From NCBI RefSeq assembly GCF_019458805.1, contig NZ_JAIBOA010000009.1:1-64000 (forward strand): a DNA stretch of 64,000 nt. The letters are read 5' to 3'. The translations under genes were made by a program, and so were the position numbers. Below, one piece after another: positions 1-8,601 of this stretch. The DNA comes from Actinomadura parmotrematis (GTDB taxonomy: Bacteria; Actinomycetota; Actinomycetes; Streptosporangiales; Streptosporangiaceae). Within the stretch, counting starts at the first letter, position 1. Each line of letters opens with the position of its first letter. Below the pieces are notes generated by a model. That model was not told where the DNA came from, made no database searches, and saw only the letters and a program-made list of their open reading frames with translations.

Positions 1-2
1 GC

Positions 3-422
3 GTCGACGGGCAGGAACACGGGTGCGGCGCCGTCGCGGGGGGGGGCGGGGGGGCGCGGCTGGGGGGGGCGGGGATGATCGGGCGGGGGGGGCTGGCCCG
101 CCCCCCGCCCCGCGGCCGCCCCCGCTCCGGGCCCCCCCGCGCCGGGCGGGGCGCCGCCGTCGCGGGGGGGCGGCGGGGCGCCCGCCTCTCCGGCGTCGCG
201 GCGGGCCTGCACGCCGTGCTGCGCTTCCCCGGCGGCGCCGACGAGGCCGCGCTGCAGGACGGCCTGCGGGCGCGCGGCGTCGCCGTCCACACCCTGGAGC
301 AGTACCGGTCGGGCGGCGCCCCGACCGGCCTCGTCGTCGGTTACGGGACGCCGCCCGAGCACGGCTACGCGCATGCCCTGGACACGCTCACCGGCGGCCT
401 CGCCGAGCTGCTGCGGCGCTGA
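3..422 (+). CDS. MocR/PdxR-type PLP-dependent regulator, C-terminal fragment (5' truncated)
   Basis: The last ~75 residues look like the C-terminal small domain of a MocR/PdxR regulator (GntR-type DNA-binding head fused to an aminotransferase fold): a segment reading SGVAAGLHAVLRF, then a GLVVGYG strand and a closing helix. The same layout recurs near the end of the complete MocR gene at 11965-13368. The frame is open to the window edge, so the head and the PLP lysine lie outside. Bases ~35-190 hold unusual G/C homopolymers and the upstream residues do not fit the family, so a frameshift or poor sequence there is likely. The fold call is fair; its ligand is unknown. Confidence 0.5.
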   Translation, partial: VDGQEHGCGAVAGGGGGARLGGAGMIGRGGLARPPPRGRPRSGPPRAGRGAAVAGGRRGARLSGVAAGLHAVLRFPGGADEAALQDGLRARGVAVHTLEQYRSGGAPTGLVVGYGTPPEHGYAHALDTLTGGLAELLRR

Positions 423-430
423 GCGAGGGG

Positions 431-1192
431 TCAGGGGATGCGGGCGAGCTCCTTCAACGCGGCGGCGAACGCGTCCGGCTTCACCGCGAGCGGCCCGGTG
501 AAGGCGTGGTTCAGCGCGAAGCAGATGTAGATCGCGACGCCGAGGAGCGCGGCCGTCAGCCCGAGGGTGACGAGCGCCATGCCGCGCGGCCGGGCGCCCG
601 CCAGGAACGGGAAGAAGATCATGATGACGCCGGTGATCGCGGTGAAGGCGAGCACGCCGTGCGGCAGGATCGGCCCGGCGGCCACCGCGCGCTGGCGGCG
701 CGCCGCGTACGCCTCGCGGAGCCGCTCCAGGGCGTCGTCGCGGGCGTCGTTGGCGCGGTCGCCGGACAGGGTCAGGCCGCCGAGCCGGGTGCGCAGCGCG
801 TCGAGGCGCCGCCAGCCCTGCTGGTCCAGCTCCTCCGAGCCGCCGCTGAGGGCGGGGAACTCGCGGTCGACGACGAAGTCCAGGTAGCCGCGGACGTCCG
901 CGCGGACGCCGGCGCGGGCCGCCGCGGGCAGCGACGCGGTGTCCCAGTACAGCTCGACGAGGGCCTGCGCCTCGGCGCCGGTGTTGCGGCGCTCGTCGTC
1001 GGCGGCGGTCCACGGCACGATCAGCGCGATCGCGAAGACCAGCAGGAAGAGCGCGGACAGCATCGCGCCGGCGTGCGCGTTGGCCGCGCCGTCCGGCTCG
1101 TCGTCGGTCCGGCCGTACTTGCGGAACGCGATGGCCACGAGGGCCACCATCGCCACCGCCGCGACCGCGGCCAGGATGGTCTGGACGAGCAA
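431..1192 (-). CDS. DUF4239 (bestrophin-like domain) membrane protein
   Basis: A 253-residue membrane protein with helices near residues 4-24, 43-63, 177-198 and 205-226 and a long charged middle region. The end, with ALNHAFTGPLAVKPDAF, is the usual signature of DUF4239, whose members are annotated as bestrophin-like. No transport activity can be shown from sequence. It ends 8 bp from the convergent MocR fragment. The next gene on the same strand ends 49 bp upstream, so co-transcription is possible. Family assignment is good; function is unknown. Confidence 0.7.
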   Translation of the reverse strand: MLVQTILAAVAAVAMVALVAIAFRKYGRTDDEPDGAANAHAGAMLSALFLLVFAIALIVPWTAADDERRNTGAEAQALVELYWDTASLPAAARAGVRADVRGYLDFVVDREFPALSGGSEELDQQGWRRLDALRTRLGGLTLSGDRANDARDDALERLREAYAARRQRAVAAGPILPHGVLAFTAITGVIMIFFPFLAGARPRGMALVTLGLTAALLGVAIYICFALNHAFTGPLAVKPDAFAAALKELARIP

Positions 1193-1241
1193 CGCGCCGC
1201 CTCCGCATCACCGAACGTTCTTCCGGGCACGGGGGGTGTGC

Positions 1242-2084
1242 TCATTCAACCCTGGAGCGGCGGTCGCGCGCCTCGGACGACACGCCCCGGCGGCGCTCGC
1301 GGACCTGCTCGCGGACCTGGCGGAGGTCGGGCGGGAGCAGGTCGTGGCGGCCCGCGATCACCTCCTGCACCCAGATCTTGGCGCGGATGAGGGGCCGCCG
1401 GAACCACGCCTCGTAGCGGACGGCCCGCCGGTACTTGCGGGAGCCGGGCGCGTACCGCCAGCGCGCCCACGGCGAGCCGGGGCGGGCGACGCGGACCGAC
1501 CCGACGAGCAGCAGGGCGGGCACGAACAGCCCGATCAGCCCCGTCCAGATCTTGCCCTTCAGCAGCGTGACGACGGCGAGCGCGAGGTCGGCCACCAGCG
1601 ACGCCGCGACCAGCCAGGACCGCGCGGTCCCGGCGACGTCGGCGCCGTAGGTCTCCAGCCCGAGCGGCCGGATGCCCATCAGCAGCAGGCCCGTCATCGC
1701 GATCGCGACGAACACCGCGTCGACCGACGCGCGGCCCTTCTCGGTCCAGTACACGTCCGACAGGTGCAGGATCAGCGCGAACTCGTCCAGCACGAGCGCG
1801 GCGCCCGCCCCGAACACCGCGGCGGCCGCGACGGTGAGCGCCCCGGCCGGGGACGGCAGCACGATCCCGGCGATGCCGCCGGCGAGCATCAGCACGACGC
1901 CGAACACCACGTGGTGGATGTGCAGGTCGCCGGCCTTGACGTTGCGGAACCACCAGCGCACGTCGGCGCGGATCAGCCGGACGTTGATCCGGGTGAGGAC
2001 GAACGTGACGATGAACGCGGTGAAGAACGCGAACAGCGGCAGCCGCCCGGTGGCGACGATGCGCTGCTCGAAGATGTCGGTCAT
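1242..2084 (-). CDS. Integral membrane protein of unknown function
   Basis: A 280-residue protein with about six hydrophobic segments (around residues 18-35, 57-77, 83-103, 122-137, 155-175, 180-200) and a basic C-terminal tail from about residue 215. A histidine-rich stretch (GDLHIHHVVFG) lies between the first two helices. The reading frame stays open upstream, but the ATG at 2084 is chosen: it follows a GGGGGG ribosome site and begins the membrane-like sequence, while upstream residues are low-complexity antisense of the neighbouring enzyme gene. The His-rich loop and conserved acidic residues could bind metal, but this is speculative. Confidence 0.6.
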   Translation of the reverse strand: MTDIFEQRIVATGRLPLFAFFTAFIVTFVLTRINVRLIRADVRWWFRNVKAGDLHIHHVVFGVVLMLAGGIAGIVLPSPAGALTVAAAAVFGAGAALVLDEFALILHLSDVYWTEKGRASVDAVFVAIAMTGLLLMGIRPLGLETYGADVAGTARSWLVAASLVADLALAVVTLLKGKIWTGLIGLFVPALLLVGSVRVARPGSPWARWRYAPGSRKYRRAVRYEAWFRRPLIRAKIWVQEVIAGRHDLLPPDLRQVREQVRERRRGVSSEARDRRSRVE

Positions 2085-2165
2085 GATCCCCCCGTGCCCC
2101 CCATTCTGCCCCCGTGACGTGCGGCGATATCGTGCGGATCGAGCGATCGAAAGGGGGACGCGGCC

Positions 2166-3263
2166 ATGGGAGAGATCGTCGACCGCTGCGATCCGGGGCG
2201 CCGGGCGTGGATCGCCGAGGCCGTCCGCCGGGTCGAGGCCGACGCCAACCGGAGCGCGGACACGCACCTGCACGTGTTCCCGCTGCCGCCGGAATGGGGC
2301 GTCGACCTGTACCTGAAGGACGAGTCGGTGCACCCCACGGGTTCCCTCAAGCACCGCCTGGCCCGCTCGCTGTTCCTGTACGGGCTCGCCAACGGCTGGA
2401 TCCGCGAGGGCACCACGATCATCGAGGCGTCCAGCGGCTCGACCGCCGTCAGCGAGGCGTACTTCGCGCGGCTGCTCGGCCTGCCGTTCGTCGCGGTGAT
2501 GCCGGCGGCGACCAGCGTCGAGAAGATCGCGCTGATCGAGTTCTACGGCGGCCGCTGCCACCTGGTCGACGACCCGTCGTCGATCTACGACGAGTCGCGC
2601 CGGCTCGCCGCCGGGTGCGACGGCCACTTCATGGACCAGTTCACCTACGCCGAGCGGGCCACCGACTGGCGCGGCAACAACAACATCGCCGAGTCGATCT
2701 TCGAGCAGCTGCGGCTGGAACGGTTCCCCGAGCCGACGTGGATCGTGGTCGGCGCGGGCACCGGCGGCACCTCGGCGACGATCGGCCGCTACGCCCGCTA
2801 CCGGCGGCTGGAGACGCGGGTCGCCGTCGTCGACCCGGAGGGCTCGGCGTTCTTCGGCGCGTTCCGCGACGGCGACGCCGGCCGCACCGCGCCCGGGTCG
2901 CGGATCGAGGGCATCGGCCGGCCGCGCGTCGAGCCGTCGTTCCTGCCGGCCGTCATCGACCGGATGATCGAGGTCCCGGACGCGGCGTCGATCGCGGCGA
3001 TGCGCTGGACGCGGGCCGTCACCGGCCGCGGCGTCGGCGGGTCGACCGGCACGAACCTGTGGGGCGCGGCGCGGCTCGTCGCCGAGATGCGCGCCCGCGG
3101 CGAGCGCGGCAGCGTCGTCACGTTGATCTGCGACGGCGCCGAGCGGTACGCCCGCACCTACGACTCCGACGCCTGGCTCGCCGACCGCGGCATCGACATC
3201 GCCCCCTACACGGCCCTGCTGGACGCCTTCCTGAAGACCGGCGAGCTGCCCGAACCGGCGTGA
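2166..3263 (+). CDS. PLP-dependent cysteine synthase-family enzyme, Cds1-like (possible L-cysteine desulfhydrase)
   Basis: A 365-residue fold-type II PLP enzyme. The Schiff-base lysine sits in [11 protein letters not shown] (about residue 60), followed by an [14 protein letters not shown] substrate loop and the phosphate-binding [12 protein letters not shown] loop near residue 200. It is shorter and more diverged than CysK/CysM and best resembles mycobacterial Cds1 (Rv3684 type), which releases sulfide, pyruvate and ammonia from cysteine. That similarity comes from remembered motifs, not a search; cysteine synthase activity is the alternative. It ends 7 bp from the convergent protease gene. 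An AAGGGGG site precedes the ATG. Confidence 0.65.
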   Translation: MGEIVDRCDPGRRAWIAEAVRRVEADANRSADTHLHVFPLPPEWGVDLYLKDESVHPTGSLKHRLARSLFLYGLANGWIREGTTIIEASSGSTAVSEAYFARLLGLPFVAVMPAATSVEKIALIEFYGGRCHLVDDPSSIYDESRRLAAGCDGHFMDQFTYAERATDWRGNNNIAESIFEQLRLERFPEPTWIVVGAGTGGTSATIGRYARYRRLETRVAVVDPEGSAFFGAFRDGDAGRTAPGSRIEGIGRPRVEPSFLPAVIDRMIEVPDAASIAAMRWTRAVTGRGVGGSTGTNLWGAARLVAEMRARGERGSVVTLICDGAERYARTYDSDAWLADRGIDIAPYTALLDAFLKTGELPEPA

Positions 3264-3270
3264 CGGGCCG

Positions 3271-4584
3271 CTAGCCCGACACGCGGATGGGGTTCACCAG
3301 GTCGGCGTAGACGAGCAGGGCGCCCATGACGATCAGCACGCTCGCCATGACGTAGGTGACCGGCAGCGCCTTCGCGACGTCGACCGGGCCGGGGTCGGGG
3401 CGGCCGAACAGCCGCGCGAACCCCTTCTTGATCGCCTCCAGCAGCGCGCCCGCCATGTGGCCGCCGTCCAGGGGCAGCAGCGGGACGAGGTTGAACAGCG
3501 CGACGGCGAGGTTCAGCGAGCCGAACAGCTGCACGAACAGCACGATCTTGCTCTTCAGCGGGGCGTCGGAGGCGGCGTACTCGCCGCCGATGCGGCTCAC
3601 CCCGACGACGCCGACCGGCCCGTTCGGGTCGCGCTTCTGGTCGGTGAAGGCGGCCTTCCAGATCCCGACCATCTTCTGCGGCATGTGCAGCAGCGACCCG
3701 GCGGTGCGGCCGGTCAGGTCGCCCATGAAGGACGCGACGGCGAGCGGCCCCTGCCGCTCGTAGGCGACGCGCTGGACGGGCGTGATGCCGAGGAACCCGA
3801 CGGTGACGGTCTTGGTGTCGTCCTTCAGGTCCGGCATCCGGTTGGGGATGATCGGGACCTGGGCGTCCACCTGCTTCCCGCCCCGCTCGACGGTGATCGG
3901 GACGGTCTTGCCGGCCGACTCGCGGATCAGCGTCTGCAGCCGCGCGTAGTCGGTGATCTTCTCGCCGTTGAACGCCGTGAAGGTGTCGCCGGGCAGCAGC
4001 CCGGCCTTGGCGGCGGGGGTCTGCGGCGTCGTCGGGCCGCAGTCGGTGGCCTTGCTGTCGGCCGACACCACGCACTTGGACACCGTCCCGATGACGGGGT
4101 CGGACACCGCGGTCGGCCGGCCGATGCCGATGAGCAGCACGGAGAACGCGATCACCGCGAGCACCAGGTTCATGGCGGGGCCGGCGAACATGATGATGAG
4201 CTTCTGCCACCACTTCTTGGCGTAGAAGACGCGGTCCTCGTCGCCCGGCCGGACCTCCTCCAGCGCCGCGCCGCGGGCCGACTCGATCAGCCCCTGCCAG
4301 GGGCCGGTGCTGATCTGGCGGACCTGGCCGGGCGCGTCGCCGCGCCGCGGCGGCAGCATCCCGATCATGCGGATGTAGCCGCCGAGCGGGATCCACTTCA
4401 CCCCGTACTCGGTCTCGCCCTTGCGCCTGGACCAGAGCGTCGGCCCGAAGCCGACCATGAACTGGGTGGTCCGGACGCCGAACAGCTTGGCGAACGAGAA
4501 GTGCCCCAGCTCGTGCAGGGCGATGGACAGCAGCAGGCCGAGGAAGACCAGCAGAATCCCCGCCAGCGTCAGCCAGACGACCAT
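3271..4584 (-). CDS. M50 family site-2 protease (RseP/Rip-type intramembrane metalloprotease)
   Basis: A 437-residue intramembrane zinc protease. The first helix carries HELGHFSFAKLFG (HExxH near residue 25), a PDZ-like domain occupies roughly residues 190-260 (with GLLPGDTFTAFNGEKI), and the late NLVPLLPLDGGH motif supplies the third metal ligand and active-site aspartate. The family cuts transmembrane anti-sigma factors after a site-1 cleavage. In most actinobacteria the orthologue lies between dxr and ispG; here its neighbours are a cysteine enzyme and a FadR-type regulator, so it may be a second copy or a moved gene. Family assignment is firm; the substrate is unknown. Confidence 0.85.
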   Translation of the reverse strand: MVVWLTLAGILLVFLGLLLSIALHELGHFSFAKLFGVRTTQFMVGFGPTLWSRRKGETEYGVKWIPLGGYIRMIGMLPPRRGDAPGQVRQISTGPWQGLIESARGAALEEVRPGDEDRVFYAKKWWQKLIIMFAGPAMNLVLAVIAFSVLLIGIGRPTAVSDPVIGTVSKCVVSADSKATDCGPTTPQTPAAKAGLLPGDTFTAFNGEKITDYARLQTLIRESAGKTVPITVERGGKQVDAQVPIIPNRMPDLKDDTKTVTVGFLGITPVQRVAYERQGPLAVASFMGDLTGRTAGSLLHMPQKMVGIWKAAFTDQKRDPNGPVGVVGVSRIGGEYAASDAPLKSKIVLFVQLFGSLNLAVALFNLVPLLPLDGGHMAGALLEAIKKGFARLFGRPDPGPVDVAKALPVTYVMASVLIVMGALLVYADLVNPIRVSG

Positions 4585-4715
4585 GCCTCATCCCCTTGCG
4601 ATCACGTGCGATCCCCTCAGCGTACTTGACCCCCTCGGTGCCCGGCCGCGTATGCATGCACCCCGCTATGGGCGGTTTTCCCTGTCCTCCAGGCGCCGCG
4701 CCCGGCCGGGCGGTG

Positions 4716-5501
4716 TCAGCTCAGGAAGCCGCGGAGGAGGGCGGCGGTGCCGTCGAGGTGCTCGGTGACGGCGCGGCGGGCGGCCTCGGGGTCGGCGAGC
4801 AGGATCGCGTCGACGATCGCGGCGTGCTGGGCGGCGGCGTGCGCGATGTTGGGGCCGAGGACGGGGATCGCGTTCAGCAGGTCGGTGACGCGGAGCCGGG
4901 CGTCGGCGCAGGCCGCCGCGAGCAGCCGCGACCCGGTCAGCTCGGCGATCGTCAGGTGGAACAGGGTGTCGCGGCGCCGGTAGTCGTCGGGTCCGGCGCC
5001 GTCGACCTCGGCGAGGCGGGTGCGGAGCAGCGTGCGCTGGTCGGCGGTGAGCGGGGTGGCGGCGAGGACCTGCGCGGCGCCGGTCTCCACCGCCGCCCGG
5101 TAGGCGAGCGCGTCGTTCAGCTCGTCGCCCATGTCGGCGAGGGCGCGGCGGAGGTCGGCCTTGCGGGGCGGCGGCCGCCGGTAGGTGACGAAGGTGCCGC
5201 CGGCGCGGCCGCGCCGCGACTCGACGTAGCCCTCCTGCTGGAGGGCGCGGATCGCCTCGCGGAGCGTGACGCGGCTGATGCCGAGGAGCGGCGCGAGCTC
5301 GCGCTCGGGCGGCAGCCGGTCGCCGTGGTCGACCACCCCGAGCTTGATCGCCTGGAGCAGCCGCTCGACGGTCTCCTCGAAGGCGTTGCCCGCCCGGACG
5401 GGGCGGAACACCGCCGCGGCGGTCACGTCGGCGGCCTGCGGGAGCGGGGGCGGGGGCGGCGGGGGGCCGGCGGAGCCGGGGCCGTCGGTCGTCCTCGGCA
5501 T
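4716..5501 (-). CDS. FadR-family GntR transcriptional regulator of the divergent amine-utilisation operon
   Basis: A 261-residue regulator with an N-terminal winged helix (about residues 45-110; DRLPPERELAPLLGISRVTLREAIRAL) and an all-helical FCD ligand domain with a metal-site-like D..H..H pattern (RRDTLFHLTIAEL, HAAIVDAIL). The ATG at 5501 follows GAAGG; an in-frame start at 5579 would add 26 Arg-rich residues without homology. It is divergent from the permease/glutamine-synthetase operon at 5686, with two palindromes between, so it most likely represses that operon and itself. The ligand is inferred to be an amine or a gamma-glutamyl product. Confidence 0.8.
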   Translation of the reverse strand: MPRTTDGPGSAGPPPPPPPLPQAADVTAAAVFRPVRAGNAFEETVERLLQAIKLGVVDHGDRLPPERELAPLLGISRVTLREAIRALQQEGYVESRRGRAGGTFVTYRRPPPRKADLRRALADMGDELNDALAYRAAVETGAAQVLAATPLTADQRTLLRTRLAEVDGAGPDDYRRRDTLFHLTIAELTGSRLLAAACADARLRVTDLLNAIPVLGPNIAHAAAQHAAIVDAILLADPEAARRAVTEHLDGTAALLRGFLS

Positions 5502-5632
5502 GGGCGCCCTTCGGTGTCGGCGGTGTCGACGGTCTCGGCGGTCCCGCCGGACGCGCCGGCGGAGCGGGGACGGTCCCACGTTACATGTCTGTTTCGCGGT
5601 CCACCGGGCCCTTGACGGGGAGGCCCCGGTAA

Positions 5633-5665
5633 ACCATTAATGGTCTGAACTTAGCCCGTTAACGG
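5633..5665. promoter_or_regulatory. Two palindromes, candidate FadR-type operator
   Basis: ACCATTAATGGT (5633-5644) and CCGTTAACGG (5656-5665) are perfect palindromes with centres 22 bp apart, about two helical turns. They lie between the divergent regulator and permease genes, 21-53 bp upstream of the permease start. The position fits an operator overlapping its promoter; binding is inferred. Confidence 0.55.
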
Positions 5666-5685
5666 CGCATCCTGAGGAGCCGCTC

Positions 5686-7221
5686 GTGACCCTCGACGAG
5701 CCCACGGCATCCGTGCCCAGCCCCCCGACCCCCTCCGACGACGAGAAGCGCCTGCACGAACTGGGCTACGCCCAGGAACTCAGCCGCACGATGTCCGGCT
5801 TCTCCAACTTCGCGGTCTCGTTCACCATCATCTCGGTGCTGACCGGCTGCCTCACCTCCTACACGATCGGCCTGAAGGGCGGCGGCCCCGTCGTCATCAC
5901 CTGGGGCTGGCTGTTCGTCGGCGCGATGACGCTGCTCGTCGCGCTGGCGATGGCGGAGGTCTGCTCCAGCTACCCGACGGCGGGCGGCCTCTACTACTGG
6001 GCCGCCAAGCTCGCCCCGAGCCGGGCCGCGGCCTGGGCGTGGTTCACCGGCTGGTTCAACTTCATCGGCCAGGTCGCGGTGACCGCCGGCATCATCTACG
6101 GCTCGGCGGCCTTCCTCAACCCGCTGCTGGACCTCTGGTTCGGGTTCTCGGTGTCGCTCGGCCACACCTTCCTGCTGTTCGCGGTCATCCTGGTCGTCCA
6201 CGCGCTGCTCAACCAGTTCGGCGTGAGGCTCGTGTCGCTGCTCGGCGACATCAGCGTGTGGTGGCACGTCGTCGGCGTCGCCGTCGTCGTCGCGGTGCTG
6301 GTGTTCAAGCCCGAGCACCACCAGTCGGCGTCGTTCGTGTTCACCGAGTTCCGCAACGAGACCGGCTGGCAGTACGGCGCGTACGCCGCGCTCATCGGCC
6401 TGCTGCTGTCGCAGTACACGCTGACCGGCTACGACGCCTCGGCGCACATGACCGAGGAGACCCGGGACGCGGCCCGCTCGGGCCCGAAGGGCATCGTCAA
6501 CTCGGTGCTGATCTCCATCGTGGCGGGCTGGGTGCTGCTGCTCGGCGTCACCTTCGCCATCCAGGACTACGCCGGCGCGGTCACCGACGGCCCCGCCGGG
6601 ATCTTCACCTCGGCGGCGGGGCAGAAGACCGGCGAGCTGCTCATCGTGATCTCCTTCGTGGCGCAGTTCTTCTGCGGCATGGCCTCGGTCACCGCGAACT
6701 CCCGCATGATCTACGCGTTCTCGCGGGACGGCGCGCTGCCCTTCTCGCGCCTCTGGCACAGCATCAACAAGCGCACCCGCACCCCGACCAACGCGATCTG
6801 GCTCGCCGCCGGCGGCGCGTTCGTGCTGGCCCTGCCGGGCCTGTGGAACACGACGGCCTACCTGGCGGTCACCTCCGTCGCCGTCATCGGCCTCTACATC
6901 GCCTACGTGATCCCGACGTTCCTGCGGCTGCGGCAGGGCGACCGGTTCGAGGCCGGCCCCTGGAACCTCGGCCGGTGGAGCCGCCCGATCGGGATCACCG
7001 CCGTCGTCTGGGTGGTGTTCATCGCGGTGCTGTTCATGCTGCCGCCCGCGAGCCCGATCACCCGCGACAGCTTCAACTACTCCCCGATAGCGGTCCTGGT
7101 CGTCCTCGGCGGCGCGGCCCTCTGGTGGGTCGTGTCGGCCCGCAAGTGGTTCACCGGCCCGAAGGTGCAGGGCAGCGCGGCCGAGCTCGCCGCCATCGAG
7201 GACGACCTGAAGTCCGTCTGA
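5686..7221 (+). CDS. APC-superfamily amino acid/amine permease
   Basis: A 511-residue permease with about 12 membrane helices. The first begins with GFSNFAVSFTIISVLTG, typical of eukaryotic-GABA-permease/choline-type APC carriers, and a conserved GYDASAHMTEET segment lies near residue 250. The GTG start at 5686 follows GAGGAG at 5674-5679. It is first in an operon with a glutamine-synthetase-like ligase, an aldehyde dehydrogenase and an SDR, so its cargo is probably the amine used by that ligase (polyamine, ethanolamine or similar). Family call is firm; substrate is inferred from context. Confidence 0.8.
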   Translation: MTLDEPTASVPSPPTPSDDEKRLHELGYAQELSRTMSGFSNFAVSFTIISVLTGCLTSYTIGLKGGGPVVITWGWLFVGAMTLLVALAMAEVCSSYPTAGGLYYWAAKLAPSRAAAWAWFTGWFNFIGQVAVTAGIIYGSAAFLNPLLDLWFGFSVSLGHTFLLFAVILVVHALLNQFGVRLVSLLGDISVWWHVVGVAVVVAVLVFKPEHHQSASFVFTEFRNETGWQYGAYAALIGLLLSQYTLTGYDASAHMTEETRDAARSGPKGIVNSVLISIVAGWVLLLGVTFAIQDYAGAVTDGPAGIFTSAAGQKTGELLIVISFVAQFFCGMASVTANSRMIYAFSRDGALPFSRLWHSINKRTRTPTNAIWLAAGGAFVLALPGLWNTTAYLAVTSVAVIGLYIAYVIPTFLRLRQGDRFEAGPWNLGRWSRPIGITAVVWVVFIAVLFMLPPASPITRDSFNYSPIAVLVVLGGAALWWVVSARKWFTGPKVQGSAAELAAIEDDLKSV

Positions 7222-7234
7222 CAAGGAGCCCCCC

Positions 7235-8593
7235 ATGCCCACCCCGCCGCTCACCCTCGACGCGCTCGCCGCCCTCGCCGGCGAGGGCGCGATCGACACC
7301 GTGATCATCGCGATCACCGACATGCAGGGCCGCCTCCAGGGCAAGCGCCTGTCCGCGCGCTACTTCCTGGAGGAGGTCGCCGCCCACGGCTCGGAGGGCT
7401 GCAACTACCTGCTCGCGGTGGACGTCGACATGAACACCGTCGACGGCTACGCCATGTCGTCCTGGGACAGCGGCTACGGCGACTTCGTCATGCGCCCCGA
7501 CCTGTCGACGCTGCGCCTGCTGCCCTGGCAGGAGGGCGCCGCGATGGTGCAGGCGGACGTCGTGTGGGCGGACGGCTCGGACGTCGCCGCGTCCCCGCGC
7601 CAGATCCTGCGCCGCCAGCTCGACCGGCTGGCGGCGCGGGGCTGGGGCGCCTACGTCGGCACCGAGCTGGAGTTCGTGGTGTTCGCCGACTCCTACGAGG
7701 ACGCCTGGCGGAAGGGCTACCGCGACCTCACCCCGGCCAACCAGTACAACGTGGACTACTCGCTGCTCGGCGGCGCCCGCGTGGAGCCGCTGCTCCGCCG
7801 CATCCGCAACGGCATGACGGGCGCGGGGCTGTACGTCGAGTCGGCCAAGGGCGAGTGCAACCTCGGCCAGCACGAGATCGTGTTCCGCTACACCGACGCG
7901 CTCACCACCTGCGACAACCACGTCCTGTACAAGAACGGCGCCAAGGAGATCGCGGCGCAGGAGGGCATGGCCCTCACGTTCATGGCGAAGCCGAACGACC
8001 GCGAGGGCAACTCCTGCCACGTCCACATCTCGCTGCGCGGCGACGACGGCGCGTCCGTCCTCGCCGGGGACGGCCCGCACGGCCTGTCGCCGCTCGGCGA
8101 ACGGTTCGTCGCCGGGCAGCAGGCGGCGCTCCGCGACCTCACCCTGCTGTACGCGCCCAACATCAACTCCTACAAGCGCTACCAGCCCGGCTCGTTCGCC
8201 CCCACCGCGATCAAGTGGGGGGTGGACAACCGGACGTGCGCGCTCCGCCTCGTCGGCCACGGCCCGTCGCTGCGGGTGGAGAACCGGGTGCCCGGCGGCG
8301 ACGTCAACCCCTACCTCGCCGTCGCCGCCCTCATCGCGGGCGGCCTGCACGGCATCGACCACGACCTGCCCCTGGAGGACGCCTACACCGGCAACGCCTA
8401 CGCGAGCGACGCGCCGACCGTCGTCCCCACCCTGCGCGCGGCCCTCGCCGACTGGGAGGGCAGCGCCCTCGCCCGGGAGGCGTTCGGCGACGAGGTCGTC
8501 GCGCACTACGCCAACAACGCCCGCGTCGAGCTCGCCGCCTATGACGGGGCGGTCACCGACTGGGAGCTGTACCGCGGCTTCGAGCGGCTCTGA
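7235..8593 (+). CDS. Glutamine synthetase-family ligase, probable gamma-glutamyl-amine synthetase (GlnA3/GlnA4/PuuA-like)
   Basis: A 452-residue type I glutamine-synthetase fold. Visible active-site elements are GTELEFVVF and GECNLGQHEI (metal-binding glutamates), GNSCHVHIS (ATP site), NSYKRY, and VENRVPGGDVNPYL near the end. The Tyr-containing adenylylation loop of true GlnA is not seen. Together with a permease, aldehyde dehydrogenase and FadR-type repressor, this suggests ATP-dependent gamma-glutamylation of an amine, as in Streptomyces GlnA3 (polyamines) or GlnA4 (ethanolamine). Which amine cannot be told. It starts 13 bp after the permease, with AAGGAG upstream. Confidence 0.78.
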   Translation: MPTPPLTLDALAALAGEGAIDTVIIAITDMQGRLQGKRLSARYFLEEVAAHGSEGCNYLLAVDVDMNTVDGYAMSSWDSGYGDFVMRPDLSTLRLLPWQEGAAMVQADVVWADGSDVAASPRQILRRQLDRLAARGWGAYVGTELEFVVFADSYEDAWRKGYRDLTPANQYNVDYSLLGGARVEPLLRRIRNGMTGAGLYVESAKGECNLGQHEIVFRYTDALTTCDNHVLYKNGAKEIAAQEGMALTFMAKPNDREGNSCHVHISLRGDDGASVLAGDGPHGLSPLGERFVAGQQAALRDLTLLYAPNINSYKRYQPGSFAPTAIKWGVDNRTCALRLVGHGPSLRVENRVPGGDVNPYLAVAALIAGGLHGIDHDLPLEDAYTGNAYASDAPTVVPTLRAALADWEGSALAREAFGDEVVAHYANNARVELAAYDGAVTDWELYRGFERL

Positions 8594-8601
8594 GGAGACA
8601 G

